In this document: in pieces, positions 1 through 12,400 of the stretch | Numbering within the stretch: the stretch's first letter is position 1 | How the letters are laid out: each line of letters begins with the position of its first letter | From: Apostichopus japonicus | Lineage: Eukaryota; Echinodermata; Holothuroidea; Aspidochirotida; Stichopodidae | Assembly: GCF_037975245.1 (NCBI RefSeq) | Contig: NC_092568.1 | Span: forward strand, 17,627,001 to 17,691,000 | Length of the DNA: 64,000 nucleotides | Direction of reading: 5' to 3' | The notes under the pieces: generated by a model | Told to the model about the DNA's origin: nothing | Databases searched by the model: none | What the model saw: the letters and a program-made list of their open reading frames with translations, nothing else | Position numbers and translations under genes: made by a program

Positions 1-1031
1 AGAACCTAGTTAGAATTATTCTTTCGAGAACTGGCTGCTGTCAAGTTTCAAGCAGTATTGAAGTTTTCTGATTTAAGTACTTTTGTTCAGCTTTCAAATT
101 ATCAACTTTTATTTGAATGTAACTCCCCCCCCCCCCAAAAAAATAACACAAAATCAGAATTTACATTTTGTTGATAGAGATAGATACAGAATAAAGTTCT
201 TATATATATATTATATATATAGTCCACCTTCTATCTATGCTGAGATACTGGAAGTACTTCTAAATATTATTTGCTTGATTTTTGGGGGAAAAAAGGATTG
301 ATGATTTAAATAATAATGCAGCTAAATTACATAAGAGGATTTTGTTTTTCATATTTGATTTGAAGGGACGGTTCAGTTCAGATTATTCAAGATTCTTTAC
401 AATCTACAGAACTTGAAGGCCAGGGGGTGGTGGGCGATGGTCTAAAGCTAAGTGGCTGTCTTATAGACATGTGAAGTTTCAAAGGTCAATAATTCTATAA
501 TAAATTGATTTAGCAGAACTTTGTAGGTAGAGAAATATTCTTACAGTAAATTGAAGCTACTGTAGTTACCCAAAGAGGTATGCTCGCTACTACTGTGTTA
601 TTACTGTAAGAAGGGAAATTTTTGTGAAGTGGCATTTCTGTGTAAACACAGAGCCTTTCGGTTACTTGAAGATAGTTGATCACGACACAGTTTTGAACGA
701 ATACTATTTTGGACGATTTTTATTCAACATGCTGCACTAAGGTTGGAAGATCAACCACGAAATCTACATGGATTATTACAGAAGAGAATTAGCCGAGTGA
801 CATGGGTCACCAAATATCCATATTTCCAAATGTCGAAGTACATTTCATCTTCATCGTAATAACGAGCCAAAGAATGATGTTTTCAGATGTTTAGTCTTTT
901 TATGCTGTGATTCATTTCCTCTCAAAACCTGTTACAAACCACTGTTAACTGATAGGTCAAAATCTTGTCATAGTACTGTATGTACAGGCAGTCGTACAAC
1001 TTGATGCAGCAGGTTCACATCACAACTGAGT

Positions 1032-1190
1032 ATAATAATAATAATAATAATAAATGAGACTTATATAGCGCCAAATCAGTAAACAAAAGTCATTGCTCAA
1101 GGCGCTTTACAGAGAAAGCAGATTAATTTACAAAAGAACAAGTGAAAAGATGGGTCTACCGTCTTAAGTAGACTTTTGAATGTAGAAAGT
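1032..1190 (-). repeat. Dispersed repeat with (TAA)n and TTATATAGCGC motif
   Basis: A run of ATA triplets is followed by ACTTATATAGCGCCAAATC and then by a stretch containing AAGGCGCTTTACA. The same layout recurs at 19567 and, more weakly, at 33877. Read on the minus strand, it resembles the 3' end of the LINE remnant at 34487-34903, which ends in GGCGCTATACAAAG followed by (ATT)n. I infer that these are 3' ends of related non-LTR elements or of SINEs that use their tail. The outer boundary is uncertain. Confidence 0.6.
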
Positions 1191-4100
1191 ATCAGCCTTA
1201 CGTTGCTAGAAATTCTGAACATTGTCGGACAAAATCAACAAGTTTGTCTGAATAACGTAAGAGATCTTGTTCAGTAGAGTATTGTGTGAATGAAAAGTTT
1301 ATCATTTAAAGGGAAATTTAGTTTCACCTGGGCCCTGGAACACCCCTGGATTGTGACTTATTTGCAGAGTTCTTTTAGCATACATACATGTACACTGCAC
1401 AGTATTCAGTGGCAATTTTGCAGAATGTGCCCCAAAATTTCAATCTTTATTAAATGAGATATCACACAGTTAGCTGAATATAATTATTATTATTATTTTA
1501 ATACCTTGCCCAGTGATTAAAATAGCTGTGTGATGTGACCTGACATGTTCGCTCACAGTACCACATAGTGCCATTGTACTACATGGGTATACTACACACA
1601 TCACTTACCTCTCCCCTCACAACAATAGCACACCTGCTCTCCCATTGTCTTCTAAAGATCTATGATTTAGTTACCGTTTTAGCGATGAGTCACCTCCCCA
1701 GTCTTATACACTCCTTACCCACTCCTTACTCTCCTACCTATCCATATTGTTAATAGTAGAGGAGATTGCGGTAAGTTAAATGTACGCTCATTATCATACC
1801 TAGCTACTGTGGTTAATTTGGGGATCTTAAAAAGTATTGTTGCAATGTTCGGAAGTTTCAAAGAATTATTGTGAGCTTAAGGCCCGCCTTTCATGATGTA
1901 GTCCATGGCCATTGACATCATTGAGTTCAAAGCAAACTTCATAATCAACCAGAAATAAATTTAATCAATGACTAATGAGTGGAAACCAATCGACCAGTTT
2001 CAATAAGGGAGGGATAACAACCCAAAAAATGAATTAATCATAAACTTTTGTCATCGTCTTGTAATCTTTTTCATCATTACCTCCCTCAATTTTTGTTACA
2101 ATCGGAACTGATAGATTGTCCACAACGGGAGATTATCTTTATCAGTGTCAGATAAATTTTTAATGGCCAGAGCAAACAGGACTATCTAATGCATAATCAA
2201 TTCTGGTGCCTCAAGTTAAGGTGCCACCTAATGACCAATAGATGGGCTCTGTGGCATACAGACACTTATACCGAGGTGTCAGCACAGACACAATGCAAAC
2301 ACAAGTCTAAGTGTAGACTATCTGTGGTTGCTAGGTTTTAGCTACTCACAATCTGACAAACAGAAGCTTGTAAAAAAGTCACAATCAGATACCGAAGAGT
2401 GGTACATGAGTTTTTGACAAGTATTACCTGATAGTACTTCTAGGTTTTTAAAGAGAGCCAAAAAAGATGAAGAAGCAAAAATGGTCAGCAAACTGTTTAA
2501 TCTACTGCAAAAAGCCTGTGTAGGTAAATGTGAAAGTTAGGCCTGATTCTCGATCTAGGAAGGACCTTCTTGAAAGAGGACATTGAAACGAAGCTCAGAT
2601 TAAGGACCAATGAACAAAGCCAGGATCAAAACATCAGAATCTTGTACTTTAACATTTGGGCTAGACTTGGTTTAAGATGGAAGTTAGAGCATTCATTCTT
2701 TAGGGAATATTTATAAAAAAAAATATTAACAAAAAACCTTGAAATTTCTGGTATGCAAAATGGCCCAAATTGCGGCGCATGTGCATGGAAAGAAGTTTTT
2801 GTACATAGAATCTGGATAGTATTTTCAATCTGTCGGTATAGAAAGGTAAATAGAATTCATGAAAAATAAAATTCTATTTCAGACTAGTGAAAGTGACAAT
2901 ATAGTAACTTGTAACTGTGTGTATTTCACCCACAGGATTGATATACACACAGGTATGAGAGCCCAATTTTGTTTGGAATTATGCAAGAACCCCCCCCCCC
3001 CCACCCAATTAATAGAGGGAAGATAGTATGATCCACAGTGTTGGATGACTAAGTTTACAAATGGACAGTTTCAGCTGAATTTGTGTGCGGCGTACCAATA
3101 GCTTGCATGTTGGGTAGGGGGACCTGTAGGCCTTCACATTTCATGTCTTCACCCTTCCATTTTATATCCCATTGATTTACAATTTAACTGCAGGTATAAT
3201 CTTGAGATGAGGAATCTACTTGTCTTTGTTTTCTTGAAAAGTGTTTGGGGGAGTGTGGGGGGGGGGGGGTATAGGGAGGTATTTGCTGAATATCATTAAA
3301 CAGCAATATTATGTGAACTTTCAAATGTTGAAAGGCAATTTGTTCATGCACCACTTGCCTTGGCATACATAAATTACATAGTATGTATAATGTATAGTGG
3401 GGGTGGTAGTTGATTTGAATGTTACAATCTGTCAAGCCGGTACAACGCATAATTTTAGTTTTGAGATAATTTGAAGTCTAAATGGTTGATGAGGAGCAGT
3501 TAATTTGATATATCGCTATTTGGCATTTTATAGCTTTTGCAGTTTGGTGATAAACCTGGATGTCATCAAAGACCACACACTGAATGCCTGGAATTTATAT
3601 ACATATCCATATATTGAATTTCATTTTGAGTGAACTGAGGGAGCGTGGTTTTGTTTCATAAGAGAATGTAGTTTAATCTCTTCAAACGAGTACATCATCT
3701 GATTAAGAACATTGTTTTTTGAATAGTTGAGAAAATTAATTGAAAGAATTTTTAAGTCTTCCATATTGTTATGGATGTGTGGATCATAGCACCAAAAGGA
3801 CAGATTTCTATCAAAGTACGTCACACCCGATGGAAATGTGCAGTTCATCTAATGTGATAATGTGATCCATGCGTTGGTCGATGGACTGATTTTGACCAAT
3901 TAATACTAATATTTTCTCATAAGCTTGACCAAAGTCCACTAGATTGTATGTGATGATACAGCGGTAGAGGTTCAGTCTCAACAAAAGAAACAAACAATCA
4001 AAAAAAATAAAGCTTTCCAATAATTTGGGACCTATCCAATGCAATTTCTCTCTATGGTGACTCTTCTGGCTATTAAAAACTGACTTTCCATCCTCTTCTT

Positions 4101-4644
4101 CATCCTTGTGGTTTATCTGAGTGATGACAAGCTTATTTACAATTAGAATCACTCAGGCATACAGTACCCCCCCCCCCCCACTCCATTGATGTTTCAATCC
4201 TATGATGGACAACCAACAATACTGTTTGGGCAATTGAATACAATCTGATAAAGAGAAAAGTCCAGTTTATCTGTGTGATACTATTACCATCTGTGGTCAT
4301 CACCTTGCTGGATATATTTCATGGGGAATGAGAGACTAACTGTGTATTATGACGGTGTCAATTTCAAAATTACCTACTTATTATTTGTGACTTATTTTGT
4401 GACCATGATTCTCACCTATATGGATTAGTTTAAATCTGACTCCGATATTAGAATAAATCCATGGGAGGGAGCTTTGACACGAAGAAGAACAAGTTTATTG
4501 GCAGTGTGGCTACTCATGCAAGCAACTGTAACTAGATTCAGTGATGCAAAGCCATCGCTCCCTAATTAATCCGATATTGGAGCTTGCCTCCATGTACTAG
4601 AACTCAACACCTATAGAGCACATGAGTACGACGTCGTATAGACT

Positions 4645-4690
4645 CATATATATATATAGATATACACATATACATATATATATATATACA
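4645..4690. repeat. Imperfect AT dinucleotide microsatellite
   Basis: About 46 bases of TA repeats interrupted by GA and CA steps. It is followed at once by a short CAG/CAA-rich run (4698-4720). Confidence 0.8.
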
Positions 4691-6310
4691 CTGCAGTAGC
4701 AACAGCAACAGCAGCAGCAATGGAAGTGAAACCTTCTTCTCAATAATTCTCCTGCCTATGAGGTCAACAGCTTCCTTATGGAGTTGCCATGGTGATGTTG
4801 TCAGCTGTTGCCTAGTAACAGGTGCATGGGAATGTAGTCGCTAAGCAACTCCCCGGAATTTGCTGGCATCCTGCCACTTAATGCTTTTGGGCATCAGGGT
4901 GGAACAGTACAGGCCAGTAGGCAGTTATTATTACCAGCAGTGATGACGGATTTGCCACTGATCAAATTTTTCCAAACTTTTTTCTTTCTTTCTTCCAAGG
5001 ATTGAATGCAATTAATTACAAGAGGAGTTTTTAGTAGTAAAAAGTAGACACTTTTTGATGCTTCCAAATTTAAACAGTGTTTTAAAATAGTCTGGATAGC
5101 CAGGCATCTCTATCCTTTAGTTTTACTTTTTTTCTTTTTTTTTGAAAAATGTCTGAAAATGTAATTAATGTCTGTCATAGACATCTCAATTGATCATTAG
5201 ATATTCCTTCCATCCGCCCTCAGCTTTAATTGTTCATATTACTCCTTTTGGGACATAAATTTTGTATAGGACTTTGTTGTAGGGTTAAGTAATTATTTTT
5301 GTCGATCAATTGTAAATTTACTCATTTAAACAATAGACAGAGATGCAGTCAGCAACAAAGCTTCTTACTTTGCATAAATTTGTATCGATGTCGCATAATG
5401 TAAAGCAATCTACGAACAAGCAAAAACCTAATGCACTTTTGCTGTATGGTTAAAAATAATATAATATAAAGTAAAAGGAAGGAAAGGAAAGAAAAGAACA
5501 ACAAAAGAAATCATTGAACAAGGATAATAAATTATTAATGATACTTCCTTTTTCTTTTGTATGGATGTGTTTACATTTTTGAACACCTGTGGAGAATACA
5601 ACTGGGGCTATATATAAACGAATGCAAACAATGGGATGTACATTAATATGCCTACCATACTGTAGGTATATCACTGTAGTACTAAGGCAGATCCAGCTAT
5701 ATTGATGGTGCAAACTGTACAGCCTAGGCTTGCTCAAGTCTGCTGCAGATTGGGTGTGGGACAATCAGTTCCTTCTCTGTTGCAAAAACAAATTTGGTGT
5801 TGTTGACACAGTGAATGATCAGTAAATCTTTAGGGGAAAATCTAGTACTTCATAACATGCACATTTCACCAGTATGACTATATATAAAAGGGAAAAAAAA
5901 TCCTTATTTAATTTTTAGAAATGGATAGCTATAATCAAATAGTAGAAAGGGGAGTTGCGGCCGGGGGGAGGGGGGTAGGAGGAGGAGAAAAAGGGGGGAT
6001 GTTAGGGAATCTGCCTAATGTTGAACCTGGTTGGAAAGTTTCTTTAAAAATTTCATTTTCAAGTCAACCTGGGAACTAAAGATGTCTGTGTATGGGGAAG
6101 GGGGAGGTGGTGGGAGGGGGGTTAAGAGGACGAAGAAAAGAAAGAAAACCAAAATCAAATTTGACTACATTGCCATGAATCTTAAAAAATATAATTTTAA
6201 AGGTTACACGATATGATAAAAAAGAAAAAAATGATAGAGTCATCACATTTCTGTCGCAGTAACAAATGTTAGCAAAGGTTTTTTTTCTTTCTTCTTCTCC
6301 AATTTTTAAG

Positions 6311-6465
6311 CAGACCCTCGGCAAAGGATCCCTCTGGTGCGTGGACCCAGACTACCGACCCAACCTGCTGCAAGCACTACGCAAGACACCGTTCCATCCT
6401 TATCACCACGTCTTACCATATGCACCCCATGGACTACAAGGAGGTCCTTTGTCTCACATCGCATA
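6311..6465 (+). CDS. FOXN3: FoxN2/3 exon: end of forkhead domain
   Basis: The exon follows a T-rich tract ending in AAG and ends before GTAAGT. It encodes [20 protein letters not shown] and then [14 protein letters not shown], the signature that follows the recognition helix in FoxN2/3. The acceptor could be three bases further in (after CAG, exon from 6314) without a frame change. The exon ends with two bases of a codon. Upstream forkhead helices are not in the window. Confidence 0.9.
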
Positions 6466-9400
6466 GTAAGTACAGATGTTTTCTCGATGAGGGTTTCTAC
6501 ATTTTTAGAGGTCATCGGTGGTATGACTCCTAAAACATGCTAGAACATCAAATAATGGTCACTTAATACCTGCATGCTCAAACTGCAACAATGACTTTCC
6601 ACTGTTGCAAATATGCTAAAATTTTTGTCTTTGGGTGATATAGAATCTCATTATCTCTGGGGATGTACTTTTGAAGAAAAAAAAAAGTTTCAGCAATTTT
6701 CAGCATACTGCAACAAGGTACAGTAGGGGCGATAGATGTGACCCTTAAATGTTACAGCTAGATGGTTTTTGTGCCTCCTTGTACGGTAATAAAATGCTAA
6801 AACCTTGTTTGTAGTCGAATAAATTCCGCAAAAAGGAACTACCGTATAGAGAGGAGATATATAAATCTATGTGATATCCTTTATTATTGAATGTACTTGA
6901 AATTAGAATCATATCTACAGGTACCCGATATTATAAATACCTTTCCAAGAATTTCCTGGTACTGTAGTAGTTATATATGAAACACTTATTCAGCCAGACC
7001 AAGACTAACTAAAAGAAATATTAAAGTAAATTAAAAAAAAATCTGGTTGGCATCAAACCAAAGTAAGTTCATTTGAAATACTTTTGGTAGAGTTGAAAGG
7101 TTCAAATTATTGGCTTAGTGTCGTAGTTGAACTTTTAATGTGTGGGTTTCCTTATGTGTACTTAAAATACATGTACAGTATATAGATAATACTTGTACAC
7201 TATCATTGTGATTATATTGATGTGTCAGTGTACTTGATAGGTACACGTAGCATGTCATATAATCACTCTTTTGTCTCTGTGGTTTTAATTTTACATAATG
7301 ATCTGTCCTTGCTTACAAGCTTTGAATTGGTAGAAAAAATCTGAACATCATAATCTTCAAACTCAAGGCAAGGACTCAAGTGGTCCCACGGGTCGGACCA
7401 GATGCACTTTTTTGCCGAATGTAATTGGACTTTATTGTGCGTGGTCCTATGGTTGAAATGTGTCTCCAGTTTGGTTTGGAGCCAGATCGGTGTAGTTTAC
7501 ACATTATTAACATGCACTTTTTGCCAATGTGGAATATATTTCTTGTATGACACACAAGCTTAAGTATTAAAGTCCTATATATGCCTGAGGTATGGTTGTA
7601 CAACATGAACACAGTGTTTTGAGGAAATTAGATATTCCTTAAAAAAGTGAATGTACAAAAATGGGTTTTTGTTTTTTACAATTTACAAGCCTTGACTTTT
7701 GTTGGTACAATTAGATCATAGAAAGGTGGGTTGTATTGTTCAACTCTAGTTTGTTGATACAAAACATTATTGCTCTTTCGACATTAATTCTGGCCTATAA
7801 GAGATCTCCAATTGCTGTCTTTATTACGTAGAATCGAATGCAATTAGGAATCTTAGTACTTAGCATTGTCAGCAGCTAATTGCCTTTGATCATTCATGTA
7901 TGTAAAATGTTCATCTTTGAAATTGATGTATTAACGTGTTATAATGGTTTTCATGTTACATTATTATGTTAGCCAGCCACATTTTCTGTGGGATTGTTCG
8001 TGTAAAGGCATGTTCATATTTCATGGACCCAGACTGAATTGTAGATGGCGAAATCGCTTTGATCGATGGTTGGATGGATGCCGTTGAGTTGCATGGAATG
8101 GTTGCTAAGGGAGTGAGCAACAGAGTTAACTACTTTTTGTCAAAAAAATTCTTCGTCAGTTTTGAGTTCTCTATTTCTGTTTGAATTAGAATCTGTGAAA
8201 ACATTTCATAGTGAAAGCAGACTAAAAGGCTTTCATAATTATAAATCTGTATTTATTTGCAGTAATTTACAAATTGGCCTAATAATGGAACTTTTTGGAG
8301 GAAAGCATGTGTGTGGTGGGGGAGGGGGAAGGGGGAGAGGGGAGTTTGGGTGAGGGGGAAGGGACAGGCTAGGCTCCCTTTGCCAGATTGAGAAATTCTG
8401 TACAGTTTCTACTTTGCTCGAACATCAAAAGAATTTGGTTTTGTATGTAAGGACGCGAGACTATTTAGCTATGTCGTTTTTTTATGTTAAACCATGATCC
8501 TCCTGTGGTGTAAAATATCAACTGTCAATTACATTGTACTGAAAGTGGTTTGATTTTTCCTCTGGTTCACATAATTGTTCTCTTTTACAATTTCTCACCA
8601 CCAGCAATCCTGCCAATAGGTTACCCATAATTCAATCAGCGTACGGTAGTGATGTACCCCTTCCAGGTGAGTTCCCGTCCAAACTGTCCATAATCGCCCA
8701 GAGAAATTAGCAATTTCATTGCCGTTTTATATCTTAGGTGCAGAATTTGAAGTTGACAGAAGACCAGTAAGAATAAAAGAAAAGAATGAAAGAAAGAAAG
8801 AAAAAAAGAACGTAATTTGAAAGAAAATTATGGGGGAAAAAAATGAGTGACAACGGAATATTTGGAATATTCGGAATATTCGCCATTTTAAATTTGAGAA
8901 CACTGCACATGCATTGCGCTGTACGATTGCCCCAAACGGTTGCTACATCTCGGCCGCCTGTCATTACATATTTTTATTGTTTACTCTGTACTCTGCCATT
9001 GCAGGAGACACTTCAAATACACTCGAGTAGGATTCTCTGTTGCCTGGTAACCGACAGTTTATATTTTTTCCGCTAGTATTTCAACATTTTTCTTGCGACA
9101 TTGCAAATTTATGTTATGAGCCGTGGTACTAAAGTGCAATCTGGTCAAGATAATAGCAATGTTAAATATACATATGAATATATTTAAAAGAAAGAAGGAA
9201 ATAAAAAACCCAAGACTGAAAAACTCCCCAAAACAAAACAAATGCAGGAATTGATGGCTATGTGGAGAACTCGCTGGTATGATTGCCGGTTTATAAATTA
9301 TATTCAGACAAATAAAAGGTGTATTAAAAATTGCATATTTAAAGTCACATAACAAGAGTGAGGATTTTGGATACAAAACAGAGACATTCAGCAGAAAGCA

Positions 9401-12400
9401 ACATGAGATCGACAGACTTGTTTCTTCGTGGTTTAGAATGTTACACTTGTCAACGTGTAAACTATGGAAGGATGGGGGAGGGAATGGGTGGGTGGGTGGG
9501 CATTTGCATTTGCCGAAGAAAAGAGGGAATGGTGAAGTATTTTTACCCTTTTTTACCTCAATGATTGCTTAGAATATGTCAATTGTGACCACATTTGAAT
9601 ATTTGTTGCTTACATTTCTGACAGAGAAGTTTGAAATATGATTTTTTTGCTTTAAATTAGTGTCTTGAAAGTGATTGAAATGTTTTCTATTTTTCGCATG
9701 TTACACACTCAAATGCCAATTTGTGTGATATGGTTGACTTTCTGCGAGATGGTTAAAATTGTTGAATCTGTCGCTTTGATGAAAATTGGGATCAACTTTA
9801 AAGAATTTTTGAGTTGCACTTTATCTTTCTATTAAAAATAGTGTATATACTGTACATGTCTAATCAACATAGTGTAACATAGTGTATATACTGTACATGT
9901 CTAATGAACATAGTGTAACATAGTGTATATACTGTACATGTCTAATGAACATAGTGTATATACTGTACATGTCTAATGAACATAGTGTATATACTGTACA
10001 TGTCTAATGAACATAGTGTAACATAGTGTATATACTGTACATGTCTAAAGAACATAGTGTATATACTGTACATGTCTAATGAACATAGTGTAACATAGTG
10101 TATATACTGTACATGTCTAATCAACATAGTGTATGCTGTACATATCTAATGAACATAGCGTAACATAGTGTATGCTGTACTTGTCTAATGAACATAGTGT
10201 AACATAGTGTATATGCTGTACATGTCTAGTGAACATAGTGTAACATAGTGTATATACTGTACATGTCTAATGAACATAGAGTAACATAGTGTATATACTG
10301 TACATGTCTAATGAACATAGTGTAACATAGTGTATATACTGTACATATGTAATGAACATAGTGTATATACTGCACATGTCTAATGAACATAGTGTAACAT
10401 AGTGTATATACTGTACATGGCTAATGAACATAGTGTAACATAGTGTATATATACTGAACATGTCTAATGAACATAGTGTAACATAGTGTATATACTGTAC
10501 ATGTCTAATGAACATAGTATATACTGTACATGTCTAATGAACATAGTGTAACATAGTGTATATACTGTACATGTCTAATGAACATAGTATATACTGCACA
10601 TGTCTAATGAACATAGTGTAACATGGTGTATATACTGTACATGTCTAATGAACATAGCGATATACTGTACATGTCTAATGAACATGTGTGTTTATACTAT
10701 ACATGTCCAATGAACATGGTGTAACTTTTGCACACTGTAGATTTCAGGGTAGGAATGTTAAAATTGTGCACTCCTGAATCAGTTTTGTGCTGTTGCACAG
10801 TATAGACATATATCTGTGTAGGTCAAACTGATGGATGGAATGCCAAGCTTGTTTATGACAAATTGTCATCTGTTTACTGGTGGACCTGATCACAGCAGAG
10901 ATTACTTCAGATTCAGTTAGGTTAACATCAGTTGGTGGCGGTATCGTAAATGGAGTGTTAGTTTCTATTGTCAGTACCTCTCTCCATTGTGGGTAATTCT
11001 GGCTACACTAGTGGGGAAAAGTCATCTGCAACTGGTAGACAGCAAGCTGCACAGGCATCATGGGGCAGGGGGATGGGGGGGGTGTTGGGGGAGGAGGAAC
11101 CAAACATATTCCCAGAATGGAGTAGTGAGAAGTTAGCAAATTTTTTTAGAGATTAGTTTTATCAAGTACAATACTTTTAAAATTTGACATTCTTGTTAAT
11201 TTGATCTTGATTAAAATCTTTTGTTTGGAAAAAATTGCAGAGGATTGTTTATGAAGTGACAATGCTATACAGTAGGACAATTCATCAGAAACATTAGTGT
11301 ATCTGCTGGCAGTGCTTTGGGTCGGGTGGTGGGACAGGAAAGAATCTATCCCAATTCCCTCCCAGGCTATGTATTGATGTAAAATGACCTCAGGTCATCC
11401 AGAAACTATGAGAAAAGTTGCTTTTTTCGCTGTCGGCGTGTTGGTCGTCTGTCCTGTCTCTGTTGACATGTTTACAAATTGAAGAGGCATAAATGCTTGC
11501 TCTATAAAGTGATTTATATATAATTAGCCTCCATCCTCCCTCCATAAGTTTTCATAGCAAATTAAACAGACAGTCACGGAATTAAGTGGTAACGTTGTAA
11601 CAGTGTGCCCGGGGTAGGGGGCCGCGGGAGAGGACGAGGCACCCCCAATAAATTTCACAACAATGGCAATTTCAACACCACCAAAATATTGGTTCAGCTC
11701 CTGTCCCTTTCCCCCTCCCCTTTTCCCTAAGCTCGAAACCTGTATAAGGGTCCCATGGGTAGCCTCAAGGTCAGTTCAACGTTAATTATCCACAACATAC
11801 AAAATATGTGCCTTTCATCAATGGCCAGAGTTTGTAAACTACTGTTTATGCCCGAAAAAATGAGAGAAAAAAAAAGAAAAAATGAGAAAAAAGAGGAGAA
11901 AAGATAGAAGGAAAGAAAGGAAAAGAGTAGACTGGAATAAAAAATTGCAGGTCATGGTGCAGGAACAAGTAGCAAAAATATGCACCTGGGTAATCATTTT
12001 TCATATTTTTTTATTAGGGCCTGCTGAGCCGGGTATAAGTATGATAGACATGAGCATTGACAAGTGTTTTCATTTTTCCTCTTCAGCTCATATTCATCTG
12101 GTGGAGAACCTGCTGAGCGGAGCCTCCAACTACCGTTTCAGCAGCATCAATGCAGCGGGTGTGGGAACAGGTAAGAGCATGGGAGGGGAATAGATATATA
12201 TATAGGTCGTATCCTCTTCGATTAGGTGGATTTCTTTGTTTGCGAGGTATTTGAGTGTCTGTTACTACAAGAACAAAGCACATGCGCACACAAAGAGAAA
12301 TAGATTCTGACATATGCTGGGTGCATCTGCTGGATGTATTGACATATCTAGGTACATATTTTTGCTTTGTTGTTTTTATTGTGCAATGTATTGAATTTTT

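Larger units (their letters stand above)
1..6310. other. Non-coding stretch left of the first recognised FoxN2/3 exon
   Basis: No exon of a recognisable protein was found on either strand. The first recognised exon starts inside the forkhead domain, so this stretch is probably intron of that gene, and the exons for the N-terminus and most of the forkhead domain lie outside the window. It holds a dispersed repeat near 1.03 kb, an AT microsatellite near 4.65 kb and several C or G homopolymer runs (near 126, 2990, 3258 and 4168). The short open frames here show no similarity that I can recognise. Confidence 0.6.

Noticed and set aside
9942..10515. Minus-strand open frames with repeated [12 protein letters not shown] peptides
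   Set aside because: They arise from the minisatellite. Unit lengths (31 and 41 bp) are not multiples of three, so the frame is not kept, and there is no non-repeat coding sequence.
9838..10724. CRISPR-like look of regular repeats
   Set aside because: The DNA is animal, units are contiguous with no unique spacers, and length variants share the same sequence.
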